Origin: an uncultured bacterium
GTDB taxonomy: Bacteria > Bacillota > Clostridia > Oscillospirales > Oscillospiraceae
DNA: 6,433 nucleotides
Assembly: GCA_949286295.1 (NCBI GenBank)
Contig: CASECK010000195.1
Coordinates: 1-6,433, forward strand
Direction of reading: 5' to 3'
Below are positions 1 through 5,258 of this stretch, in pieces. Position 1 is the first letter of the stretch. The number at the start of each line of letters is the position of its first letter. The notes under the pieces are model-generated. The model saw nothing but the letters and a program-made list of their open reading frames with translations, searched no databases and was not told the DNA's origin. The position numbers were made by a program, and so were the translations under genes.

Positions 1-80
1 CGCTTGACCAGTTCTTTCTGGTGCTTCGTGTTTGTCACGTTGTTTAATTTACAAGGTGCACACCGCCCTCAGCGGCGGGC
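1..80 (-). promoter_or_regulatory. Probable rRNA operon leader (5' part of a pre-16S transcript)
   Basis: Read on the minus strand, this stretch lies just downstream of three strong promoters. It contains CACCTTGTAAATTAAACA, which resembles the ACCTTGAAAA(C/T)T-type element found in leaders of Firmicutes 16S rRNA genes. After it comes a small hairpin, CCAG-AAAGAA-CTGG, near positions 8-21. A second GC stem (CCGCC/GGCGG, about 63-78) sits close to the expected transcription start of the nearest promoter. No coding frame is plausible here. The 16S gene itself would lie beyond the left edge and is not visible, so the assignment rests on leader similarity and promoter architecture. A stable-RNA (tRNA) operon is the main alternative. 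Confidence 0.55.
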
Positions 81-84
81 TTTT

Positions 85-113
85 ATCCTACCACACTCAT
101 CAGCCTTTGTCAA
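85..113 (-). promoter_or_regulatory. Tandem sigma-A promoter P1 (proximal), probable rRNA promoter
   Basis: On the minus strand the -35 is a perfect TTGACA (113-108), followed by a 17-base spacer and the -10 TAGGAT (90-85). A-tracts lie directly upstream of the -35 (about 117-136), like an UP element. It shares CTACCACA (plus-strand reading) and the -35 surroundings with the promoter at 199-227. Transcription would start near 78-81 and leave the window on the left. Confidence 0.85.
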
Positions 114-198
114 GAACTTTTTTCGGGCCTTTTTTCGCCCGCCTTCCGTCCTCGCCCAGACCTCCTGCGGCAGCGCTGCCCTCGCGGACAGCTTGATT

Positions 199-227
199 AC
201 TCTACCACAGCCCGCGCCCTTTGTCAA
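199..227 (-). promoter_or_regulatory. Tandem sigma-A promoter P2 (middle), probable rRNA promoter
   Basis: Minus-strand -35 TTGACA (227-222), 17-base spacer, -10 TAGAGT (204-199), with an AAAAAA run upstream of the -35 at about 232-237. The -10 lies 114 bases upstream of that of the proximal promoter. The predicted start is near 192. A 12-base perfect palindrome at 169-180 would lie within its transcript. Confidence 0.85.
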
Positions 228-324
228 GCACTTTTTTCCGCTCCCGCGTCTCTTTTCCTGCCTGACCCCGCGCCGCCGCGGCCTGCGCCCCCACGGAGAA
301 ACCCTCCCCCGGAAGCGCCTGCTT

Positions 325-353
325 ATCTTAGCAAATCCTTCCCCGCTTGTCAA
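325..353 (-). promoter_or_regulatory. Tandem sigma-A promoter P3 (distal), probable rRNA promoter
   Basis: Minus-strand -35 TTGACA (353-348), 17-base spacer, -10 TAAGAT (330-325), again preceded by an A-run (358-363). Its -10 lies 126 bases upstream of that of the middle promoter. Three promoters with identical spacing and matching -35 sites in about 270 bases are typical of rRNA operons. The remaining sequence between the promoters shows no gene. Confidence 0.85.
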
Positions 354-427
354 CTCCTTTTTTCAAGTTTTTTCCCGTTTCTACCTCCGCCCCTTTTTTC
401 CGGCTATTTGGGGGCTCTGTACGCCAT

Positions 428-510
428 TGGCGGACAGTTGGCCGCAAAATCTCCTCTTGCACAGGGACAGCAGAGAGTGCTACACTATATTTATTCCCAA
501 CTGTCCGCCA
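428..510. repeat. Perfect 14-base inverted repeat flanking the metAA promoter
   Basis: The left arm TGGCGGACAGTTGG (428-441) is exactly complementary to CCAACTGTCCGCCA (497-510), with 55 bases between them. The predicted metAA promoter (457-486) lies inside the gap. The left arm sits upstream of the -35, while the right arm falls in the first transcribed bases and touches the GGAGG ribosome binding site at 511-515. The left arm also overlaps a short palindrome, CGCCA-T-TGGCG (422-432). This placement suggests paired operator sites for a regulator; an RNA stem would form only in a transcript starting further upstream. The regulator is unknown. Confidence 0.7.
457..486 (+). promoter_or_regulatory. 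Predicted promoter of metAA
   Basis: A moderate sigma-A promoter: -35 TTGCAC (457-462), 18-base spacer, and an extended -10 of the TGn type, TGC then TACACT (478-486). Transcription would begin near 493, giving a leader of only about 30 bases. That leaves no room for an S-box or T-box riboswitch, which often control methionine genes in this phylum. Confidence 0.6.
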
Positions 511-522
511 GGAGGTCCCCCT

Positions 523-1437
523 ATGCCCATCAAAATTCCTGATTCCCTGCCCGCCAGAGCCACTCTGGAGGGGGAAAATATCTTCGTCATGACTGAGTAC
601 CGGGCCATCCACCAGGATATGCGCCCCCTCAAGCTCTTGATTCTAAATCTGATGCCCACCAAGATTGTCACCGAGACCCAGCTGCTGCGCAAGCTGTCCA
701 ACACCCCGCTTCAGATTCAGGTGGAGCTTTTGCAGATGGCCAGCCATGTCTCCCAAAACACCGACGCCGGCCACCTCTCCTCCTTTTACACCACCTTCGA
801 CCGCATTCGGGACAACCGGTACGACGGCATGATTATCACCGGCGCGCCGGTGGAGAACTTTGACTTCACCGACGTGGACTACTGGCCCGAGCTGTGCCAG
901 ATTATGGCCTGGACCCGCACCCATGTCCACGCCACCCTCCATGTGTGCTGGGGCGCGCAGGCCGGGCTGTACTACCATTATAATATTCCAAAATACGCCC
1001 TGCCCAAAAAGCTCTTCGGCGTGTTTGCCCACACCGCCCTGAAAAAACAGTCCCCCCTGTTCCGGGGATTTGACGACCGCTTCTATGTCCCCCACTCCCG
1101 CCACACCGAGACCCGCGCCGGGGACATCCTGAAGGTTCCGGAGCTGGAGCTGCTGGCGGTGTCTGATGAGGCGGGGGTCTTCGCCGTCAAAAGTGAGGAT
1201 AACCGCCGCTTCTTCATTACCGGGCACCCGGAGTACGACCCGGACACCCTGGCCCAGGAATATATGCGGGACGTGAACAAGGGCCTGCCCATCGACGTGC
1301 CCCGGCACTATTTCCCCCACGACGACCCCAGCCTGGCCCCGGTGGTCCGCTGGCGGTCCGCCGGGCAGCTGTTTTATAACAACTGGCTGAATTATTATGT
1401 GTACCAGACCACCCCCTACGACCTGTCCAAGCTGTGA
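523..1437 (+). CDS. metAA: Homoserine O-acetyltransferase (MetA family)
   Basis: This cytoplasmic enzyme acylates the hydroxyl group of L-homoserine, the first committed step of methionine synthesis. The protein is 304 residues long, normal for the family (about 300-310). The family's reference residues fall at their standard numbers: nucleophile Cys142 (in HVCWGAQ), His235 and Glu237 (in GHPEY), and substrate-binding Lys163, Ser192 and Arg249. Position 111 is Glu (GAPVE); in this family Glu111 goes with acetyl-CoA and Gly111 (as in E. coli) with succinyl-CoA, so acetyl transfer is predicted. ATG 523 was chosen because GGAGG (511-515) lies 7 bases upstream and it gives exact family numbering; the frame stays open upstream to position 4, but only through promoter DNA. 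The stop overlaps the next gene. Confidence 0.95.
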   Translation: MPIKIPDSLPARATLEGENIFVMTEYRAIHQDMRPLKLLILNLMPTKIVTETQLLRKLSNTPLQIQVELLQMASHVSQNTDAGHLSSFYTTFDRIRDNRYDGMIITGAPVENFDFTDVDYWPELCQIMAWTRTHVHATLHVCWGAQAGLYYHYNIPKYALPKKLFGVFAHTALKKQSPLFRGFDDRFYVPHSRHTETRAGDILKVPELELLAVSDEAGVFAVKSEDNRRFFITGHPEYDPDTLAQEYMRDVNKGLPIDVPRHYFPHDDPSLAPVVRWRSAGQLFYNNWLNYYVYQTTPYDLSKL

Positions 1438-1439
1438 GT

Positions 1440-1760
1440 ATGGACGGCGGTACCTTTGCGCGCATCTGGGCGCTGGCCCGACAGATTCCCCGGGGGCAGG
1501 TGGCCACCTACGGCCAGCTGGCCCGCCTGGCGGGCAACCCCCGGCTGGCCCGGACGGTGGGCTACGCCATGGCCGCCGCGCCGCCAGACGTGCCCTGCCA
1601 CCGGGTGGTCAACCGCTCCGGCGGCCTGTCCGCCGCATTTTCCCCCGCGGGAAGACAGAGCCACCGGCTGCTGCTGGAACTGGAGGGCGTTCCCTTCCGG
1701 CCGGACGGCACCGTGGCCCTGGAGCGCTGCCTGTGGCGCCCCCCGTTCCCGGCTCCGTAG
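1440..1760 (+). CDS. Short MGMT-family protein (alkyltransferase-like, with active-site Cys)
   Basis: A 106-residue protein made only of the DNA-binding/active-site domain of O6-alkylguanine-DNA alkyltransferases, without their usual N-terminal domain. Visible features are Tyr24 in the VATYGQLA helix-turn-helix, Arg38 in the ARTVGYAM recognition helix (the base-flipping 'arginine finger'), and PCHRVVNRSG with Cys53. By length and the VVNRxG context it resembles alkyltransferase-like (ATL) proteins such as E. coli YbaZ. ATLs, however, carry Trp (PWHR) in place of the reactive Cys, which is kept here. It may therefore repair alkyl lesions directly or flag them for excision repair. ATG 1440 matches the start of YbaZ; a GTG at 1434 would overlap the metAA stop by 4 bases. 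No clear ribosome binding site is seen, so translation is probably coupled to metAA. Confidence 0.85.
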   Translation: MDGGTFARIWALARQIPRGQVATYGQLARLAGNPRLARTVGYAMAAAPPDVPCHRVVNRSGGLSAAFSPAGRQSHRLLLELEGVPFRPDGTVALERCLWRPPFPAP

Positions 1761-1781
1761 CCCCCATAGGCCACATCCTGT

Positions 1782-1803
1782 TTTTGGGCATTTTGCCCCA
1801 AAA
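1782..1803 (+). terminator. Hairpin after the metAA operon, weak candidate terminator
   Basis: TTTTGGGCA (1782-1790) pairs with TGCCC and AAAA (1794-1803) with one bulged C, giving about nine pairs around a TTT loop. There is no T-run directly after the stem on either strand, so it is not a canonical intrinsic terminator. It lies between the MGMT-family stop and the next promoter, where a terminator would be expected. Confidence 0.35.
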
Positions 1804-1837
1804 TCGTTAAGGAGTTGTGAATAATTCCATATTCTCC

Positions 1838-1865
1838 TTGACTTTTTGTATAAAATGACTATACT
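1838..1865 (+). promoter_or_regulatory. Predicted promoter of the transporter/kinase-like operon
   Basis: -35 TTGACT (1838-1843), 16-base spacer, -10 TATACT (1860-1865), in a locally AT-rich stretch that contrasts with the GC-rich surroundings. The start would be near 1872, giving a leader of about 65 bases before the ATG at 1937. Confidence 0.75.
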
Positions 1866-1878
1866 TTACCCCGGTCGA

Positions 1879-1914
1879 GACCTGGTGCCCCGGCCAAGCC
1901 GGCCCACGCCGGTC
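1879..1914 (+). other. Imperfect hairpin in the 5' leader of the SLC13-type transporter
   Basis: GACC (1879-1882) pairs with GGTC (1911-1914), GTG (1885-1887) with CAC (1905-1907), and CCGGC (1890-1894) with GCCGG (1898-1902) around a CAA loop, with small internal loops. The GACC arm can instead pair with GGTC at 1873-1876, just upstream. The hairpin ends 10 bases before the GGGGG ribosome binding site (1924-1928). There is no T-run, so it is not a terminator. It may stabilise or tune the mRNA. Confidence 0.4.
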
Positions 1915-1936
1915 CAACTCAAAGGGGGAAATTCCA

Positions 1937-3292
1937 ATGTCCGTCCCACAGCTCGCCGCAATCGTAATTTTCCTGCTGATGTTTCTGCTCCTGGTGCTGG
2001 AAAAGATACCCCGGCACATCGTGACCCTGGGCAGCGGCCTGGCCACCCTGGTGGTGGTATTTGGCCTTTGTATGCGGGATATGCAGGCCGTCTGGGCCTC
2101 TCTGAGCCTACAGAGCCTGGTGACCCCCAACTTCTGGTACCGGCTGGGCGCCGCCGAGACCTCCACCGGCATCAACTGGGAGACCCTTCTCTTCATCACC
2201 GGCATGATGGTGATGGTGGAGGAGATGGGGAGCAGCGGCTTCTTCCGCTGGCTGTGCATCCGGCTGGCCCGGATGGTCCACTTCCGCCCCACCCCCATTT
2301 TCATCCTGTTCATGGTCCTGTCCGCCGCCCTGTCCATGTTCATCGACAGCATCACCGTCATCATGTTCCTGGCGGCTGTCACCGCCGAGCTGGCCCGGCT
2401 GCTGCGGCTCAACCCGGTGCCCATGATTCTGGCCGAGATATTCTGCGCCAACCTGGGCGGCTCGGCCACCATGTGCGGCGACCCGCCCAACATCATCATC
2501 GGCACCTCGCTGGGCTACTCCTTCTTCGACTTCATCTCCAACACCGGCGTCATCGCCCTGGCGGCCATGGCGGTGGTGGTGCCCTACTTCTACCTCTACT
2601 TCCGGAAGGAGCTGATTCCCTCCCGGCCGGCCGGAGAGGAGCAGGCCGCCTTCCCCGACCCCGCCTCGGCCATCACCTCCCGGCGGGATTTCACCTTCAG
2701 CTGCCTGATTTTCGGCGCGGCGGTGGTGATGCTGATTACCCACGCCCAAACCGGCCTGACTGTGGCCACCATCGGGGTGATTATCACCCTGCTGTCTCTG
2801 GTGTGCGCCGGGCGGAAAGCTCCGGACCTGATTCGAAGGCTGGACTACAAGACCCTGCTGTTCTTCACCGGCCTGTTTGTCGCCGTCAGCGGCCTGGAGT
2901 ACACCGGCGTGCTGGAGCTGCTGGCCCAGGTCATTGAGACGGTCAGCGGCGGCAATGTGTACGCCGTGGTGGGCATCATCATCTGGGGGTCGGCCTTTGC
3001 CAGCGCCTTTATCGACAACATCCCCTTCGCGGCCACGATGATTCCCGTCATCCGCACCCTGGCCGCCACCGAGGGCATCGACCTTCAGACCCTGGCCTGG
3101 TCCCTGTCCGTGGGCACTGACATCGGCGGCAGTGCCACCCCCATCGGCGCCTCAGCCAACGTGGTGGGCACCTCCATCGCCGCCAAGAACGGCTACCCGG
3201 TCACCTGGGGCCGGTACTGCAGGGCCCAGGCCCCGGCCACCATTTTCGTGCTGGTGGTGGCCACCGCCATCATCTTTGTCCGCTATCTGTAA
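1937..3292 (+). CDS. SLC13 / ArsB-NhaD superfamily membrane transporter
   Basis: A 451-residue polytopic inner-membrane protein of the ion transporter superfamily (CitMHS/ArsB/NhaD/OCA2-like). Its two halves repeat the same signature. The first has FIDSITVIMF at residues 135-144 and GGSATMCGDPPNIIIG from 174 (Asp182-Pro-Pro-Asn185). The second has FIDNIPFA from 358 and IGGSATPIGASANVVG from 396. This paired pattern forms the two substrate-binding hairpins of the fold. Hydrophobic segments run throughout, with a polar loop around residues 230-255. Relatives move dicarboxylates, sulfate, arsenite/antimonite or Na+/H+; the substrate cannot be decided here, and no arsR or arsenate reductase gene is nearby. 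ATG 1937 has GGGGG 8 bases upstream. It probably shares an mRNA with the kinase-like gene 38 bases downstream. Confidence 0.88.
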   Translation: MSVPQLAAIVIFLLMFLLLVLEKIPRHIVTLGSGLATLVVVFGLCMRDMQAVWASLSLQSLVTPNFWYRLGAAETSTGINWETLLFITGMMVMVEEMGSSGFFRWLCIRLARMVHFRPTPIFILFMVLSAALSMFIDSITVIMFLAAVTAELARLLRLNPVPMILAEIFCANLGGSATMCGDPPNIIIGTSLGYSFFDFISNTGVIALAAMAVVVPYFYLYFRKELIPSRPAGEEQAAFPDPASAITSRRDFTFSCLIFGAAVVMLITHAQTGLTVATIGVIITLLSLVCAGRKAPDLIRRLDYKTLLFFTGLFVAVSGLEYTGVLELLAQVIETVSGGNVYAVVGIIIWGSAFASAFIDNIPFAATMIPVIRTLAATEGIDLQTLAWSLSVGTDIGGSATPIGASANVVGTSIAAKNGYPVTWGRYCRAQAPATIFVLVVATAIIFVRYL

Positions 3293-3330
3293 CGCGCCGG
3301 TCAATATCAGTCCAGACAGGAGGGTTTTAC

Positions 3331-3930
3331 ATGGAAAAGCAGCTTATCATCTCTGTCAGCCGGGAATTTGGCAGCGGCGGCCACGAGGTGGCCGGGCAGC
3401 TGGCCCAGCGGTTCGGCCTGCCCCTGTACGACCGGAACATCCTGGAACACATCGCCCAGCAGAAGGACCTGCCGCCCCAGAAGTTGCAGCGCTACGACGA
3501 GAGCCCCTCCAAGCTCTTTGTCTCCCGCCGGGTCAACGGCTTTAGCAACTCCCCGGAGGAGAACGTGGCCCAGATGCAGTTCCAATTTTTGCGCACCCGG
3601 GCGCTGGCCGGGGAATCCTTTGTGGTGCTGGGCCGGTGCGCCGACGAGATTTTGCGGGACTTCCCCTGCCTGGTGTCCGTCTTTGTGCTGGCCGACCTCT
3701 CCTTCAAGGTGGCGCGCACCATGCGCCTGGACCATGTGGACGAGGACGGCGCGCTGGAGCGGATGGCCCGCTACGACCGCCGCCGGAAGTACTATCACAA
3801 CCAGCACAGCCGGGGCAAGTGGGGGGACAGCCGCAACTATGACCTGTGCATCAACAGCGCCAAGCTGGACATCCAGGGCAGCACGGACATTGTGGAGCAG
3901 TTTGTCCGGGCCCGGCTGGCCCTCCTGTGA
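3331..3930 (+). CDS. Cytidylate kinase-like family protein
   Basis: A 199-residue cytoplasmic protein of the cytidylate-kinase-like family (Pfam AAA_33/Cytidylate_kin2 type). The N-terminus reads ISVSREFGSGGHEVA (residues 7-21), a P-loop-like turn in which the classic Walker A GKS/T is absent. It is followed by LYDRNILEHIA, the VVLGRCADEIL strand (about residue 97), and a basic lid, RYDRRRKYYHNQHSRGKWG, about residues 147-165. True CMP kinases (Cmk, about 220 residues) carry GPAGAGKS, so housekeeping CMP phosphorylation is not assumed. Family members are common in Clostridia and their substrate is largely unknown to me. GGAGGG (3319-3324) lies 6 bases before the ATG. Its position behind the transporter suggests co-expression, perhaps nucleotide-dependent control of transport, which is speculative. 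Confidence 0.85.
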   Translation: MEKQLIISVSREFGSGGHEVAGQLAQRFGLPLYDRNILEHIAQQKDLPPQKLQRYDESPSKLFVSRRVNGFSNSPEENVAQMQFQFLRTRALAGESFVVLGRCADEILRDFPCLVSVFVLADLSFKVARTMRLDHVDEDGALERMARYDRRRKYYHNQHSRGKWGDSRNYDLCINSAKLDIQGSTDIVEQFVRARLALL

Positions 3931-3950
3931 CCCCCTTTTTCCAAAAACCA

Positions 3951-3984
3951 GACGGCCCCGGTCCTGCCCAGGACCGGGGCCGTC
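3951..3984. terminator. Strong hairpin terminator between convergent operons
   Basis: A perfect 15-bp GC-rich stem (3951-3965 with 3970-3984) has a GCCC loop. On the minus strand it is followed by TGGTTTTTGG (3950-3941), making it an intrinsic terminator for the TSUP genes, whose stop lies 8 bases before it. For the plus strand the downstream sequence is T-poor, so plus-strand termination is probably less efficient. Only 61 bases separate the two convergent stop codons. Confidence 0.85.
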
Positions 3985-3991
3985 CGTATGT

Positions 3992-4363
3992 CTATCCCTC
4001 CCGGCCGGCCCCGCCCTTCAGCTCCATCAGCCCCACCCCCACCAGAAAGGCCCCGAAGCATTTCCGCAGCAGTTCCACCTCCATGGCGGTGGCCGCCCAG
4101 GCCCCCAGGGCGGCGCACACCAGACCGGCCCCGGCGGCGGGCAGCAGGGCGGCACGCTCCACATAGCCATGTTTCCAATGGGCGGGCAGGGCCATCAGCC
4201 CGGCGGGGAGAAAGTACAGCAGATTGATGCCCTGGGCCAGGCGCTGCTCCACCCCGGCAAAGGCGGTCATATACACCAGCAGCAGTGTGCCGCCCCCCAC
4301 GCCGAAGCCGGACAGCACCCCGGTGGCCGCCCCCACCAGCAGGGGCAGGAACCATTCGCTCAT
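3992..4363 (-). CDS. TSUP (TauE/SafE) family half-transporter, second half
   Basis: A 123-residue membrane protein matching one repeat unit of the TauE/SafE (TSUP, PF01925) family, which usually has about 250 residues built from two four-helix repeats. The glycine signature appears near the N-terminus (GAATGVLSGFGVGGGTLLL, residues 11-29), followed by two further hydrophobic stretches and the family-type ending with RKCFGAFLVGVGLMEL. ATG 4363 was chosen because GAGGAG (4375-4370) lies 6 bases upstream and the signature then begins at the expected place; the frame extends further upstream only through the preceding gene. The ATG overlaps that gene's stop (ATGA). The two products probably form one heteromeric transporter. 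Relatives handle sulfite, thiosulfate, sulfoacetate or other sulfur and organic anions; the substrate is undetermined. Confidence 0.85.
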   Translation of the reverse strand: MSEWFLPLLVGAATGVLSGFGVGGGTLLLVYMTAFAGVEQRLAQGINLLYFLPAGLMALPAHWKHGYVERAALLPAAGAGLVCAALGAWAATAMEVELLRKCFGAFLVGVGLMELKGGAGREG

Positions 4364-4719
4364 AGAAAGCTCCTCACTCCCCCGTAAATCAGCATCAGGC
4401 CAAACCCCCGTCTCAGCCAGTCCATCCGCATCCCCTTGAACCATCTGCCGCCGGCCCAGCCCCCCGCCGTCCCGCCGATGAGATAGGGCAGGGCAGTCCC
4501 CACATCCAGCCCGCCCCGGCACAGATAGACGCACACAGACAGGGCGCACAGGGGCAAAATGACCGCCACCGAGGTGGCAAAGGCCTTGCGCTGGCTCAGG
4601 CCGCAGTATCCGGTGAGCAGCGGCACGAACACCGACCCTCCCCCGCCGCCGAACAGCCCGTTGACCACCCCCGCCAGCGCGCCGGACAGCAGATAGCGCA
4701 GCGACTTTCCTCCCGGCAA
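4360..4719 (-). CDS. TSUP (TauE/SafE) family half-transporter, first half
   Basis: A membrane protein of about 119 residues, equal to the other repeat of a TSUP transporter. The signature is GALAGVVNGLFGGGGGSVFV (about residues 13-32), followed by hydrophobic segments at about 48-67 and 76-90 and the family-type end RRGFGLMLIYGGVRSFL. It has its own complete repeat unit and a -4 ATGA overlap with the second half, so it is not a frameshifted fragment. The start is uncertain: no ATG or GTG lies before the signature. The listed start is TTG 4719, which sits in the T-tract of the upstream terminator. The alternative is CTG 4701, 7 bases after a good GGGAGG (4713-4708), giving a protein of 113 residues. 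No independent promoter was found, so expression may rely on readthrough from csoR. Confidence 0.82.
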   Translation of the reverse strand: MPGGKSLRYLLSGALAGVVNGLFGGGGGSVFVPLLTGYCGLSQRKAFATSVAVILPLCALSVCVYLCRGGLDVGTALPYLIGGTAGGWAGGRWFKGMRMDWLRRGFGLMLIYGGVRSFL

Positions 4720-4765
4720 AAAACCGCCCCCTTTTTGGCTTAGTGTGCCAAACAGGGGGCGGTTT
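4718..4765 (-). terminator. Intrinsic terminator after csoR
   Basis: Twelve pairs (4721-4732 with 4754-4765) are followed, after one mismatch, by six more (4734-4739 with 4747-4752) around a seven-base loop. On the minus strand the stem runs straight into TTTTTT (4723-4718), so it ends the copA-csoR transcript. The plus strand has only TTTAT after the stem. The TTG candidate start of the first TSUP gene lies in this T-tract. Confidence 0.88.
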
Positions 4766-4785
4766 ATGCGCGGGGACGGGGCGGC

Positions 4786-5052
4786 TTATCCGTCCGCCAG
4801 CTTGTCCAGCAGGGCGGCCAGCTCCTCTAACTTCCCGTCCGGGTCGCCGGAGGCGGCCGCCGCCCGGACGCAGCTGTCCATGTGGGCCCGCAGGACCATG
4901 CGGTTGGCCTTTTTCAAAATGGACTGGGTGGCCATGAGCTGGTTGGACACGTCCAGGCAGTACCGGTCCTCATCCACCATCTTCAAAATGCCGTCAATCT
5001 GGCCCCGGGCGGTCTTGAGCAGCCGCCTGACCTGGGTGTGGTCCGCTTTCAC
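4786..5052 (-). CDS. csoR: Copper-sensing transcriptional repressor CsoR
   Basis: An 88-residue all-helical DNA-binding repressor of the CsoR/RcnR/FrmR family, which releases its operator when Cu(I) binds. The Cu(I) ligand set is complete and correctly spaced: Cys32, His57 and Cys61 (Cys36, His61 and Cys65 in M. tuberculosis CsoR). The second-shell residues Tyr31 and Glu77 (Tyr35 and Glu81 there) are also present. The N-terminal helix LLKTARGQIDGILKMV and the QLMATQSILKKAN segment are typical of the family. This set argues for copper rather than the persulfide sensors (CstR) or formaldehyde sensors (FrmR). The chosen start is GTG 5052, which overlaps the copA/copZ stop (GTGA) and follows GAGGTGG at 5069-5063; the frame's earlier stretch lacks family similarity. 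It is the last gene of the copper operon and probably autoregulated with it. Confidence 0.92.
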   Translation of the reverse strand: MKADHTQVRRLLKTARGQIDGILKMVDEDRYCLDVSNQLMATQSILKKANRMVLRAHMDSCVRAAAASGDPDGKLEELAALLDKLADG

Positions 5053-5258
5053 TGGATGGACACCACCTCGTAGCCGGCCTGGGTCACCGCCCCGGCCAGC
5101 ATCTGGTCGTCCACCGGCTTTGACAGGGTCAGCACGGCGGATTTGCCCTCCAGGCTCATCTCCACCTTCTCCACCCCGTCCACGGCCAGCAGGGCCTTCT
5201 CCACCCGGCCGGTGCAGTGGGCGCACATCATCCCTTCAATCATCATGGTCTTGTTCAT
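5049..5258 (-). CDS. copZ: CopZ-like copper chaperone domain with its own internal start
   Basis: A 69-residue heavy-metal-associated (HMA) domain, the size of free-standing CopZ. It carries the Cu(I) motif GMMCAHC (Cys12, Cys15) and ends with AGYEVVSIQ. Its reading frame is the uninterrupted C-terminal continuation of copA, so it can be made as a fused tail. An ATG at 5258, however, is preceded by a near-perfect AAGGAGGA six bases upstream (5272-5265). It can thus also be translated separately as a soluble chaperone delivering Cu(I) to the ATPase or to CsoR. The sequence strongly suggests that the internal start is used but cannot prove it; fused and free forms may coexist. Confidence 0.65.
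   Translation of the reverse strand: MNKTMMIEGMMCAHCTGRVEKALLAVDGVEKVEMSLEGKSAVLTLSKPVDDQMLAGAVTQAGYEVVSIQ

Noticed and set aside
169..180. Perfect palindrome GGCAGCGCTGCC between promoters P2 and P1
   Set aside because: Short and GC-rich; no second copy or placement relative to the promoters that would argue for an operator.
184..191. GCGGACAG near promoter P2, also found in the metAA inverted repeat
   Set aside because: An eight-base match is expected by chance at this composition; not enough for a shared operator.
4..522. Long open frame extending metAA upstream by 173 codons
   Set aside because: It runs through promoter and leader DNA, lacks a ribosome binding site and shows no family similarity. 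ATG 523 has GGAGG and gives the exact MetA residue numbering.
354..522. S-box or T-box riboswitch upstream of metAA
   Set aside because: No conserved riboswitch core is visible, and the predicted transcription start leaves a leader of only about 30 bases.
643..1320. 225-codon minus-strand frame across metAA
   Set aside because: Antisense shadow of metAA; low-complexity composition, no ribosome binding site, no recognisable domain.
1846..2937. 363-codon plus-strand frame overlapping the SLC13-type gene
   Set aside because: It is a shadow frame of GC-rich codons (runs of Gly, Pro, His and Arg) overlapping a gene with clear motifs.
3992..4719. Frameshifted single TSUP gene (pseudogene)
   Set aside because: Each half has a complete repeat with a normal end, and the second has its own ATG and ribosome binding site in an ATGA overlap.
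4786..5052. CstR-type persulfide sensor controlling the TSUP genes
   Set aside because: The complete Cys-His-Cys ligand set with Tyr and Glu second-shell residues, and the copA/copZ context, identify a copper CsoR.
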